Origin: Rhodospirillales bacterium
GTDB lineage: Bacteria; Pseudomonadota; Alphaproteobacteria; Rhodospirillales; Defluviicoccaceae
Assembly (NCBI GenBank): GCA_007695045.1
Contig: REEP01000043.1
Span: forward strand, 1-43,484
DNA: 43,484 bases
Reading direction: 5' to 3'
Part shown: positions 20,701 to 27,942 of the stretch, one piece after another
Layout: each line of letters begins with the position of its first letter
Position numbering within the stretch: position 1 is the stretch's first letter
Made by a program: the position numbers and the translations under genes
Notes under the pieces: generated by a model
Seen by the model: only the letters and a program-made list of their open reading frames with translations
What the model was told of the DNA's origin: nothing
The model's database searches: none

Positions 20701-22326
20701 TCAGGACCTGGGCTCGCCATGAGGGGCGCCGAGTTGAGGCTCTGGTGACTCGGCCACTTCGGCGTCCGCCGCACCCGGCGTCTCTTCCGAGGCGGCGTCC
20801 TCTTCGAACCAATGCGCCCGTGCCGCCATGATGATCTCGTTAGCCTGCTGCAACGTGAGCGATCCGGCCGGCAACATGTCCAGCAACTCATCACCGGCCA
20901 AGTCGGCGAGATCGTCCAAAGTCTTGACGCCGTTCTCACCCAGCGCCACCATCACCGCAGGCTTCAACCCCGGGAATGTGGCCAAGTCATCCGCCACACC
21001 CAGTTCGCGACGCCTTTGCTCGAACGCCTCATCGCGACTTGCGATGAAGCCACGCGCCCGTTCGCGCAGTTCGGTGGCGATGTCTTCGTCGAACCCTTCG
21101 ATCTCGCTGAGGTCCTCCAGCGGAACGAGAGCGATTTCCTCGACGTCGGTGAACCCTTCGGTAACCAGAAGATGGGCTATCACGTCATCCACGTTCAAGG
21201 CGTCGATGAACGTTTGCGAGCGCGCGTGGAATTCCTCGTTGCGACGCTGGGATTCCTCTTCCTCGGTGAGGATGTCGATGTCCCACCCGGTGAGCTGAGA
21301 GGCCAGACGGACATTCTGACCGCGCCGGCCGATGGCGAGGCTCAACTGATCGTCCGGCACCACGACCTCGATGCGGCCGGCTTCCTCGTCCAGGACAACC
21401 TTGGCCACTTCCGCCGGGGCCAGGGCATTGACCACGAAGGTCGCCGGATCCGGTGACCATTGGATGATATCGATCTTCTCCCCTTGCAGTTCGCCGACCA
21501 CGGTCTGCACGCGGGAGCCGCGCATACCGATGCAGGGCCCGACGGGATCGATGCTGGAGTCGTGGGAGGTCACCGCGAGCTTGGCGCGCGATCCCGGATC
21601 GCGGGCCACCGCCTTGATCTCGATGATGCCTTCATAGATTTCCGGAACTTCCTGGGAAAACAGCTTGGCCATGAAGCGCGGATGCGTGCGCGACAGAAAG
21701 ATCTGCGGTCCGCGCACTTCCTCGCGCACATCCAGGATATACGCCCGGACGCGATCGCCGGTGTTGAGGTGCTCCCGCGGGATCGCTTCCTCGCGCCGCA
21801 ACACCGCTTCGGCCCGCCCGAGATCGACGATCACGTTGCCGAACTCGATGCGCTTGACTAGACCGTTGACGATCTCCCCTACCCGGTCCTTGTACTCGTC
21901 ATACTGGCGCTTGCGTTCGGCATCGCGGACTTTTTGCACGATAACCTGCTTCGCGGTCTGGGCGGCGATACGTCCGAAATCGATTGGCGGCAACGGGTCG
22001 ACCAGCATGTCGCCAATCTTGGCGTCGGGATGACGGCGCGCAGCGGTGGCCAATGACACCTGCGTAGCCTCGTTTTCAATCGCCTCCACGACCTCGAGAT
22101 AGCGGGCGAGGGTAATTTCTCCCGAAGCGCGATCGATGCGGGCCCGGATGTCATGCTCGTGGCCGTACTTGGACCGACCGGCCTTTTGGATCGCCTGCTC
22201 CATGGCGTCCAGGACCTCGTCGCGGTCGATGTTCTTGTCGCGGGCCACCGTGTCGGCTACTTGCAGCAATTCGGGGCGGGCATGCACCGCCTCCACGTCA
22301 CTCGACGTCCGGCTGATCGGCTTCAC
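20701..22326 (-). CDS. nusA: Transcription termination/antitermination factor NusA
   Basis: This is a 541-residue protein. The N-terminal RNA polymerase-binding domain (about 20-145) includes AIQKAGRSKYG. It is followed by an S1 domain (VGEIVNGLVKRIEFGNVIVDLG), a KH pair (SRTHPRFMAKLFSQEVPEIYEG and CIGMRGSRVQTVVGELQGEKIDI, then IGRRGQNVRLASQLTGWDI), and two C-terminal helix-hairpin repeats (EGFDEDIATELRERA; FPGLKPAVMVALGENGVKTLDDLADL). It ends in an acidic tail. NusA controls pausing, termination and rRNA antitermination. Its start overlaps the rimP stop by 4 bp (ATGA), indicating coupled translation. Confidence 0.97.
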   Translation of the reverse strand: MKPISRTSSDVEAVHARPELLQVADTVARDKNIDRDEVLDAMEQAIQKAGRSKYGHEHDIRARIDRASGEITLARYLEVVEAIENEATQVSLATAARRHPDAKIGDMLVDPLPPIDFGRIAAQTAKQVIVQKVRDAERKRQYDEYKDRVGEIVNGLVKRIEFGNVIVDLGRAEAVLRREEAIPREHLNTGDRVRAYILDVREEVRGPQIFLSRTHPRFMAKLFSQEVPEIYEGIIEIKAVARDPGSRAKLAVTSHDSSIDPVGPCIGMRGSRVQTVVGELQGEKIDIIQWSPDPATFVVNALAPAEVAKVVLDEEAGRIEVVVPDDQLSLAIGRRGQNVRLASQLTGWDIDILTEEEESQRRNEEFHARSQTFIDALNVDDVIAHLLVTEGFTDVEEIALVPLEDLSEIEGFDEDIATELRERARGFIASRDEAFEQRRRELGVADDLATFPGLKPAVMVALGENGVKTLDDLADLAGDELLDMLPAGSLTLQQANEIIMAARAHWFEEDAASEETPGAADAEVAESPEPQLGAPHGEPRS

Positions 22327-22856
22327 GTGTTCGTCTCCTCCTTGTCGGACGCGCCCGGGCGGGACGCGTCGGGCCGGTGCGCGGCCAGCAGCGCATCGGT
22401 CAGGACCAGCTTGGCCTTGCGGATATCTGCGTAGGGCAGCACTGCTTCCTGGTCGTTCATGGCAATCCGAACGTGTTCACCCTCGGCACCTAGCAGACGG
22501 CCGATGAACCGCCGGCGGCCGTCGATCAGCCGGTCGGTCTCGACCCGCACCTCGAATCCGGCGAACCGGTCGAAATCGGCAAGGCGGACCAGGGGACGAT
22601 CAATTCCTGGGGAACTCACCTCCAGGGTATAGCTTCCGGTAATGGGATCATCCACGTCGAGCACCGCCGAGATGGCCCGGCTCAGCTCGGCACAGTCGTC
22701 CACCTGCATGGCGACCCCATCGTCCCGTTCGGCCATGACCTGAAGCCGCGGCCGATGTTGCCCGATCACCTGAACCCGCACGAGGTGATAGCCCATCCCA
22801 CGGATGGTCGGCTGCAGAAGACTTTCAAGACGTTCGGTCAGTGCGTTGCGTGTCAT
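22323..22856 (-). CDS. rimP: Ribosome maturation factor RimP
   Basis: This 177-residue protein starts at the ATG of 22854-22856 (MTRNALTERLESLLQPTIRGMGYHLVRVQ). The open frame upstream is not conserved. The core motif DDPITGSYTLEVSSPGIDRPL is diagnostic, and the C-terminal domain contains GRLLGAEGEHVRIAMNDQEAVLPYADIRKAKLV. RimP is needed for 30S subunit assembly. It is the first gene of the eight-gene minus-strand cluster running to pnp, so the promoter just upstream probably drives much of it. Confidence 0.95.
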   Translation of the reverse strand: MTRNALTERLESLLQPTIRGMGYHLVRVQVIGQHRPRLQVMAERDDGVAMQVDDCAELSRAISAVLDVDDPITGSYTLEVSSPGIDRPLVRLADFDRFAGFEVRVETDRLIDGRRRFIGRLLGAEGEHVRIAMNDQEAVLPYADIRKAKLVLTDALLAAHRPDASRPGASDKEETNT

Positions 22857-22993
22857 CCGTTCCGCCCGTGCGCCCGATGCCGCCGCGGGGGAACCTCGCA
22901 CCAAACGAAAAAGGCGGGCACGTGGCCCACCTCATCAAACCCCAAAACCCTCGGCGGTCCAACGAGACCGGATCAACCTTGATCCGAAAGCAA

Positions 22994-23021
22994 GATATAG
23001 CCCAACAGGCTTGACGCTCAA
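22994..23021 (-). promoter_or_regulatory. Candidate sigma-70 promoter of the rimP-nusA-infB cluster
   Basis: On the minus strand TTGAGC (23021-23016) and TATATC (22999-22994) are separated by 16 bp, about 140 bp before the rimP start. A 6-bp stem with 3-nt loop (GCTTGA/TCAAGC, 23009-23023) overlaps the -35 element. That hairpin is also positioned to end the merR transcript, which runs into this gap. Confidence 0.5.
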
Positions 23022-23078
23022 GCGCTTTCCATGCCGTCCGAAGGTCGCTTCCGCTGGCTGGTCTGTTTTCGGCCGGGA

Positions 23079-23513
23079 TCAGGGGTGCGAATTGGTGTCC
23101 GGGGACGAGGAGAGCGCGTCCAGAATACGGCACTCCGGAACGCGCCCGGTGCGGCAGGTCGCCGCCATCACCGCCAGTTCGCGCTGCATGCGGCGCAGGT
23201 CGGCGAGCCTGGCTCGAATGGCAGCCAGATGACGTTCGGCCAGCGCATGCACGGTGTCGCAAGGAGCACTCCTGTCATCCGCCAGCGCCAGAAGCTCACG
23301 CACTTCCGGCAGGCCGAACCCCAGTTCGCGGCTGCGACGGATGAATGCCAGCCGGCGGAGATGATCGCTGTCGTACATTCGGTGGCCGCCCGCCGTGCGG
23401 GGTGGTTTCGGAAGCAGGCCGATACGCTCGTAGTAGCGTACGGTTTCAACACGACAGCCGCTTGCCCGGGCAAGCCACCCGATACCGCCCACTCGTCCGG
23501 CGCTGGTCATCAC
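23079..23513 (-). CDS. MerR-family metal-responsive regulator
   Basis: This 144-residue protein starts with two Met codons (23513 or 23510). The N-terminal winged helix reads IGWLARASGCRVETVRYYERIGLLPKPPRT, then GHRMYDSDHLRRLAFIRRSRELGF. A long dimerisation helix follows (residues 86-118). Cysteines at 85, 120 and 128 match the metal-binding positions of heavy-metal MerR proteins, with CRTGRVPECRILDAL resembling the ZntR/CadR/PbrR C-terminal loop. Zn, Cd, Pb or Hg is therefore likely; the exact ion cannot be read from sequence. It is divergent from a metal transporter with an 80-bp gap holding the promoter it should control. Confidence 0.93.
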   Translation of the reverse strand: MMTSAGRVGGIGWLARASGCRVETVRYYERIGLLPKPPRTAGGHRMYDSDHLRRLAFIRRSRELGFGLPEVRELLALADDRSAPCDTVHALAERHLAAIRARLADLRRMQRELAVMAATCRTGRVPECRILDALSSSPDTNSHP

Positions 23514-23527
23514 CGACTACGCCTCCC

Positions 23528-23558
23528 TTGAATCTGCAGTGACTACAGGTTGCATAAT
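23528..23558 (+). promoter_or_regulatory. MerR-type promoter/operator with 19-bp spacer
   Basis: The -35 TTGAAT (23528-23533) and -10 CATAAT (23553-23558) are separated by exactly 19 bp. That over-long spacer is the hallmark of MerR-activated promoters. Within the spacer lies a dyad of CTGCAGT (23534-23540) and ACTACAG (23542-23548), imperfect at one position. It closely follows known CadR/ZntR/PbrR operators. It points toward the CDF-like transporter gene, whose start is 35 bp downstream. Confidence 0.88.
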
Positions 23559-23593
23559 AGCGCTCACAGCTTTTTCACGACAGAGAAATCATC

Positions 23594-24268
23594 ATGAGTG
23601 AGACTTGCTGCCAAGCCCCGCAGTTCACCGGCGAGTCGGCCGCCTACCGGCGTGTGCTGTTGGCGGTGATCGCCATCAATGCCGCCATGTTCGTGGTGGA
23701 GTTTTCAGCCGGTATCGCAGCGTCGTCACAGGCTCTCAAGGCCGACGCCCTGGACTTCCTGGCCGATTCCTTCACGTATGCGCTGACCCTGTTGATGATC
23801 GGCCGGCCGCTGCGCTGGCGGGCGACGGCGGCCTTGGTCAAGGGCGGCAGCTTGGCGGCCGTCGCTTTGTGGGTGCTCGCCACAACCCTGCACCGCCTGT
23901 TCAACGGCGAAGCGCCGGACCAGCTTGTGATGGGCGGGATCGGCCTGCTTGCCCTTATGGCCAACGTGACCAGTGCGCTCCTGCTGATGCGCTACCGCGC
24001 CGGTGACGCCAATGTGCGGTCGGTGTGGCTATGCAGTCGCAACGATGCCATCGGCAACGTAGCGGTGATCGCGGCGGCCGGGCTGGTCTTCCTCACTGGA
24101 ACCGCCTGGCCGGATCTGATCGTGGCGCTGGCCATGGCGGCGCTGTTCCTGCATTCGGCGACCGGGATCATGCGCCAGGCAGTGGGCGAATTGCGGCAAG
24201 GGCCGGACGCACACGGCCCTGACCAGGGTCCTGATCCGGGCCGCGAACGCTCCTCGTCCTCGGCCTGA
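23594..24268 (+). CDS. Short CDF-like heavy-metal cation transporter
   Basis: This 224-residue inner-membrane protein has about six hydrophobic segments. The metal-site segments are DALDFLADS (Asp51, Asp54) in the second membrane helix and SRNDAIGNVAV (Asp151) in the fifth. These correspond to the D/H-x3-D sites of cation diffusion facilitators. The usual cytosolic C-terminal domain is missing; instead there is a short tail with GPDAHGPDQGPDP. Two cysteines near the N-terminus (CC at 5-6) could bind metal. CDF proteins export divalent metals using the proton gradient. The upstream MerR operator predicts induction by the exported metal. Confidence 0.88.
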   Translation: MSETCCQAPQFTGESAAYRRVLLAVIAINAAMFVVEFSAGIAASSQALKADALDFLADSFTYALTLLMIGRPLRWRATAALVKGGSLAAVALWVLATTLHRLFNGEAPDQLVMGGIGLLALMANVTSALLLMRYRAGDANVRSVWLCSRNDAIGNVAVIAAAGLVFLTGTAWPDLIVALAMAALFLHSATGIMRQAVGELRQGPDAHGPDQGPDPGRERSSSSA

Positions 24269-24295
24269 GACGGACGCCGTAAGCCGATGCCCCCC

Positions 24296-24739
24296 TCAGC
24301 GGCGCCGTCGGGAGGGGCGGTCCAGGTCATTGATGTCCCGGTTCACCCGGTAGGCTTCCGACGTCACATAGGCTTCCATGGCGCGAAGGCGGTGTTCCAG
24401 GCCGCGGAAGCGGTGCCGCAACTCCGAGAACGAACGCGCCGGATCGACCCGCACGTTGCGCCAGAACCGCGCCTCCTCGCTCGATTCATAGAGGCGCGCC
24501 GGCGCGCGCGGCAGGATGAAGCCGAGCACGAGGTAGACGAGGATGGTTGCCGGCGTGAACATCAGCAGTGCCACTACGGCCGCGAGCCGGACGACCCAGC
24601 GCTCCACCCCGAAGTACCCGGCGATACCAGCGCAAACGCCGAGAATAATGCCGTTGCGGGGATCGCGGAACAGCCGGTTCGGGCTACCAGCCGGCGCCGC
24701 GTCGAAGGCCCTCTGATCGCTGTCACGGTGGGGCATCAT
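24296..24739 (-). CDS. pspC: Phage shock protein C (PspC domain)
   Basis: This 147-residue protein starts with two Met codons; the first ATG (24737-24739) overlaps the pspB stop, so the two are translationally coupled. The PspC domain spans about residues 20-78: NRLFRDPRNGIILGVCAGIAGYFGVERWVVRL, then a hydrophobic helix VVALLMFTPATILVYLVLGFILP. The C-terminal 60 residues are charged and helical (FSELRHRFRGLEHRLRAMEAYV). PspC and PspB are inner-membrane sensors that relieve PspA inhibition of PspF under envelope stress. The end lies 27 bp from the converging transporter gene. Confidence 0.93.
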   Translation of the reverse strand: MMPHRDSDQRAFDAAPAGSPNRLFRDPRNGIILGVCAGIAGYFGVERWVVRLAAVVALLMFTPATILVYLVLGFILPRAPARLYESSEEARFWRNVRVDPARSFSELRHRFRGLEHRLRAMEAYVTSEAYRVNRDINDLDRPSRRRR

Positions 24740-24963
24740 ACTTCCTTCCTCCAGTCCGGCGCTTCGGCATCAAGGATGCGTTCCAGGGTGTTGATCCGGC
24801 TCTCCAGCTTGGGCGCCAGGTCCCACAACTCGGCCAGCATTTTCTCATCCTCGGCGGACAACACCTTGGCGGTCCGCCAGCGGGTGACGTAATGGGCGAT
24901 GATCCAGATCGGCGCGATCACCACCATGAACAGAATTATCGGTACGTACAGGAAATCGCCCAT
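24736..24963 (-). CDS. pspB: Phage shock protein B
   Basis: This 75-residue protein has the usual PspB length. An N-terminal membrane helix (LYVPIILFMVVIAPIWIIAHYV) is followed by a cytosolic helix (LSAEDEKMLAELWDLAPKLESRINTLERILD), and it ends in APDWRKEV, a typical PspB tail. It partners PspC as a membrane stress sensor. It lies 36 bp after pspA. Confidence 0.95.
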   Translation of the reverse strand: MGDFLYVPIILFMVVIAPIWIIAHYVTRWRTAKVLSAEDEKMLAELWDLAPKLESRINTLERILDAEAPDWRKEV

Positions 24964-24999
24964 CTTGCCGGTCCCTTATCGGTCCCCATCCACATCGGT

Positions 25000-25695
25000 C
25001 TAGCGATCGCCGGTACGGCTGCCTGCGCCGCGCGGGTCGGTCGCGATCCGGGCCTTCAGTGCTTCCAACTCGGCATCGATGGCATGGTCGGCCTCGAGGT
25101 CCGCAATCTCCTCGGCCAGGGACTTGCGTTGGCCGAGGTCGAAGGCCTCCACCTCGCCTTCGGCCCGGTCGACCCGCCGCTCCAGCATCTCGAAGCGGGC
25201 GAACGCGTCGTCCACCCGGGTGTCATGAACCTGCCGCCGGGCCCTCAACCGATTGTTGGCGGTCACTTCCCGGGCCAGCATCGCCTTGTGCTTGGCCTTG
25301 GCCTCGTTCAGCTTCGCTTCCAGCTTGACGATATCGCCCTCGCCCTGGGCCAGGGCGGCATCCAGCGCCTCCAGCTCCTCCTGCAACGCCCAGGCGGTGT
25401 CCGCCACCTTCGCTTTCTCCAGCAGAGCCGCTCGCGACAGATCCTCCCGCCCCTTGCGCAGCGCGATTTCCGCCTTCCGGTCCCATTCCGCCTGGGCCTC
25501 GCGCAAGCGGTTGAGGCGGCGCTCCACTTCCTTGCGCTCGGCAATGGTGCGAGCGGCGGTGGTACGTACCTCCACCAGGGTTTCCTCCATCTCCTGGATG
25601 ATCAGGCGGATGATCTTCTGCGGATCCTCGGCCCGGTCGAGAATGGCGTTGACGTTGGCGTTGATGATGTCCGAAAGCCGCGAAAACACGCCCAT
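25000..25695 (-). CDS. pspA: Phage shock protein A
   Basis: This 231-residue, almost entirely helical protein starts at the ATG of 25693-25695 (MGVFSRLSDIINANVNAILDRAEDPQKIIRLIIQEMEETL); the open frame upstream lies in the regulatory region. The long coiled coil rich in Glu/Arg/Ala matches the PspA/IM30 (ESCRT-III-like) family. PspA binds PspF and blocks it in unstressed cells, and coats damaged membranes under stress. Gene order pspA-pspB-pspC with pspF divergent is the same as in enteric bacteria. Confidence 0.96.
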   Translation of the reverse strand: MGVFSRLSDIINANVNAILDRAEDPQKIIRLIIQEMEETLVEVRTTAARTIAERKEVERRLNRLREAQAEWDRKAEIALRKGREDLSRAALLEKAKVADTAWALQEELEALDAALAQGEGDIVKLEAKLNEAKAKHKAMLAREVTANNRLRARRQVHDTRVDDAFARFEMLERRVDRAEGEVEAFDLGQRKSLAEEIADLEADHAIDAELEALKARIATDPRGAGSRTGDR

Positions 25696-25756
25696 CGTGG
25701 TTCCTTTCCTGGTCGCAGTCGGGCCCGCGCCAACCGCCGGCCCTGACCGCAGTGGC

Positions 25757-25772
25757 AGCAAGGATTGTGCCA
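25757..25772 (-). promoter_or_regulatory. Sigma-54 promoter of pspABC
   Basis: On the minus strand TGGCAC, five bases, then TTGCT gives the -24 GG and -12 GC dinucleotides with exactly ten bases between them. It lies 62 bp before the pspA start. This agrees with control by the sigma-54 activator PspF, encoded divergently. Motif, spacing and context all agree. Confidence 0.9.
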
Positions 25773-25799
25773 AACCAGAGCAACTGCGTAGCCCACTGA

Positions 25800-25813
25800 A
25801 ATAGCTTGCTATT
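25800..25813. promoter_or_regulatory. Candidate PspF upstream activating site
   Basis: A perfect inverted repeat of AATAGC and GCTATT with a 2-bp centre lies about 28 bp upstream of the -24 element of the psp promoter. Position and symmetry fit a PspF dimer site. The site also lies about 90 bp before the pspF start, so it could link the expression of the two transcripts. Confidence 0.5.
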
Positions 25814-25903
25814 CTGGTTTCGGCGCAAGGCCATGCCAACATCGGTGTTGGCGTACAAGCGCAAAAGATAGCGAAATCCACTGATCATTCGTATTCTCAC
25901 GCC

Positions 25904-26974
25904 ATGAGTTCACGCCCACCCGACCTTCCGCCTCTGATCGGCCAGTCCCCGGCATTCCTGGAGATGATGGAGGACGTGTCCCGCCTCGCCGCGTTGGACC
26001 GCCCGGTGCTGGTGGTGGGCGAACGGGGCACCGGCAAGGAACTGGTCGCGAGCCGCCTGCATTACCTGTCGGTGCGCTGGAACCGGCCGCTTGTCGCGCT
26101 GAACTGCGCCGCCCTGGCCGAGAGCCTACTCGAGACCGAGCTGTTCGGGCACGAGGCCGGGGCGTTCACCGGCGCCGTGCGGCGTCGTGCCGGCCGTTTC
26201 GAACGGGCCGACGGCGGTACCCTGTTTTTGGACGAGATCGCCAGTGCCGGCGCGGCTGTGCAGGAAAAGATCCTGCGCGTGGTGGAATATGGCGTCTTCG
26301 AGCGGGTCGGCAGCAGCGAGACCCTCGGCTGCGACGTGCGCCTTGTGGCGGCCGCCAACACCGACCTGCCGAGCGAGGCCGCGGCTGGGCGGTTCCGGCA
26401 CGACCTGCTGGATCGCCTGGCGTTCGACGTGATCACGCTGCCGCCGCTGCGCGCCCGACTGGAGGACATCCCCGTCCTCACTCAGCATTTCGCCAAGGCC
26501 ATGGCCGTTGAACTGCAATGGCCGGCCGTGCCGCGTTTCTCCACGCGCGCGATGGATGCCCTGGTCCAGTATGCTTGGCCCGGGAACGTCCGGGAACTGC
26601 GTAACGTGGTCGAGCGGGCGGTGGCACGCTGGCCCGATTCCGCGCGGCCGATCGATGTCGTGATGTTCGACCCTTTCGACTCTCCGTATCGACCGAAAGC
26701 GGTGGCAAAGGGTCTCACCACACCGTCCGGCCCGCCGGCAAGCGCGGCACGCGAAGGGCTGCGCCTGCCCCTCGACCTTCGGCAAGCACTGGACCGCTTC
26801 GAGGCCGACCTGCTCGCCATGGCCCTGGAACAAGCGCGGTTCAACCAGCGGCGGGCGGCGGAGAGCCTCGGGCTCGGCTACCACCAGTTCCGCAACCGGC
26901 TAAGGAAGCACGGACATCAGTTGTCGATGCGCGAACAGGGTGGTGAGACAGTTGCAGACGGAGACGGAACCTGA
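25904..26974 (+). CDS. pspF: Sigma-54-dependent activator PspF
   Basis: This 356-residue protein is an AAA+ enhancer-binding protein with no N-terminal receiver domain, as in known PspF. Walker A is GERGTGKE (39-46), the sigma-54 contact loop GAFTGA is at 86-91, Walker B is GGTLFLDE (Asp110, Glu111), and the R-finger region FRHDLLDRLAFDVITLPPLR is present. A Fis-type helix-turn-helix near the C-terminus reads NQRRAAESLGLGYHQFRNRLRKHG. It drives pspABC from the sigma-54 promoter and is held in check by PspA. It is somewhat longer than the E. coli protein owing to a longer linker and tail. Confidence 0.95.
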   Translation: MSSRPPDLPPLIGQSPAFLEMMEDVSRLAALDRPVLVVGERGTGKELVASRLHYLSVRWNRPLVALNCAALAESLLETELFGHEAGAFTGAVRRRAGRFERADGGTLFLDEIASAGAAVQEKILRVVEYGVFERVGSSETLGCDVRLVAAANTDLPSEAAAGRFRHDLLDRLAFDVITLPPLRARLEDIPVLTQHFAKAMAVELQWPAVPRFSTRAMDALVQYAWPGNVRELRNVVERAVARWPDSARPIDVVMFDPFDSPYRPKAVAKGLTTPSGPPASAAREGLRLPLDLRQALDRFEADLLAMALEQARFNQRRAAESLGLGYHQFRNRLRKHGHQLSMREQGGETVADGDGT

Positions 26975-27031
26975 AAAACTGCCGCGTCGCTGGAAGACAC
27001 CGACCCGTCACGCGGAAACGAGAGCGCCGCC

Positions 27032-27940
27032 ATGCCGCCACCGATCGAGCCATCCCTGGCACCACCGGGCACACCGCCGGTGGTGGGGATCATCGGCGGC
27101 AGCGGAATCTATGAGATCGGCGGGCTGGAAGGGGCGCAATGGGTGCCGACTCCGTCCCCGTTCGGGGCCCCCTCCGACGATCTGCTGATCGGTTACCTGG
27201 ACGGCCTCAAGATGGTGTTCCTGCCGCGCCACGGCCGGGGCCACCGCATCCCGCCTTCCGAGCTGAACAGTCGTGCCAATATCGACGCCATGAAACGGCA
27301 TGGCGTGACCGAACTGATCTCGTTGAGCGCCTGCGGCTCGCTTCGGGAGGAACTCGCGCCCGGCACCTTCGTCATCGTCGACCAGTTCATCGACCGCACC
27401 TTCGCCCGCCCCAAGAGCTTCTTCGGAACCGGCTTGGTGGCACACGTCGGGTTGGGCCATCCGGTATGCGCCCGTCTCGGCGATGCCCTCGAAGAGGCGA
27501 CCCGGGAACTCGGCATCGCCACCGTGCGCGGCGGCACCTACTTGGTGATGGAAGGCCCGCAATTCTCGACCCTCGCGGAATCCCGGCTGTACCGATCGTG
27601 GGGATGCGACGTCATCGGGATGACCAACATGCCGGAAGGCAAGCTCGCGCGGGAGGCGGAGCTGTGTTACGCCACCGTGGCCATGGTAACGGACTATGAT
27701 TGCTGGCACCCCGACCATGACCACGTCTCGGTAGAGGCCATCGTGCGCGTGCTGATGGACAACGCCGACAAGGGGAGGGCACTGGTCCGGCAGGCGGCAC
27801 CTAAGCTCGCAGGGCGTTCGGAAGCGTGCCGCGAGGGCTGTCACACCGTGCTCGGCAACGCCTTGATCACCGCGCCCGAGGCACGCGACCCGGATGTGGT
27901 CGCCCGCCTGGACGCGGTCGCCGGAAGGGTTCTCAAATAG
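27032..27940 (+). CDS. mtnP: S-methyl-5'-thioadenosine phosphorylase
   Basis: This is a 302-residue protein. After a Pro-rich leader the conserved core begins VVGIIGGSGIYEIGGLE. Motifs are FLPRHGRGHRIPPSELNSRANI (phosphate site), GTYLVMEGPQFSTLAESRLYRSWGCDVIGMTNMPEGKLAREAE (substrate site) and MVTDYDCWH. It phosphorolyses methylthioadenosine, the by-product of polyamine synthesis and related reactions, to adenine and methylthioribose-1-phosphate. It starts 57 bp after pspF and ends 2 bp before mtnA, whose product uses the methylthioribose-1-phosphate. Confidence 0.95.
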   Translation: MPPPIEPSLAPPGTPPVVGIIGGSGIYEIGGLEGAQWVPTPSPFGAPSDDLLIGYLDGLKMVFLPRHGRGHRIPPSELNSRANIDAMKRHGVTELISLSACGSLREELAPGTFVIVDQFIDRTFARPKSFFGTGLVAHVGLGHPVCARLGDALEEATRELGIATVRGGTYLVMEGPQFSTLAESRLYRSWGCDVIGMTNMPEGKLAREAELCYATVAMVTDYDCWHPDHDHVSVEAIVRVLMDNADKGRALVRQAAPKLAGRSEACREGCHTVLGNALITAPEARDPDVVARLDAVAGRVLK

Positions 27941-27942
27941 CC

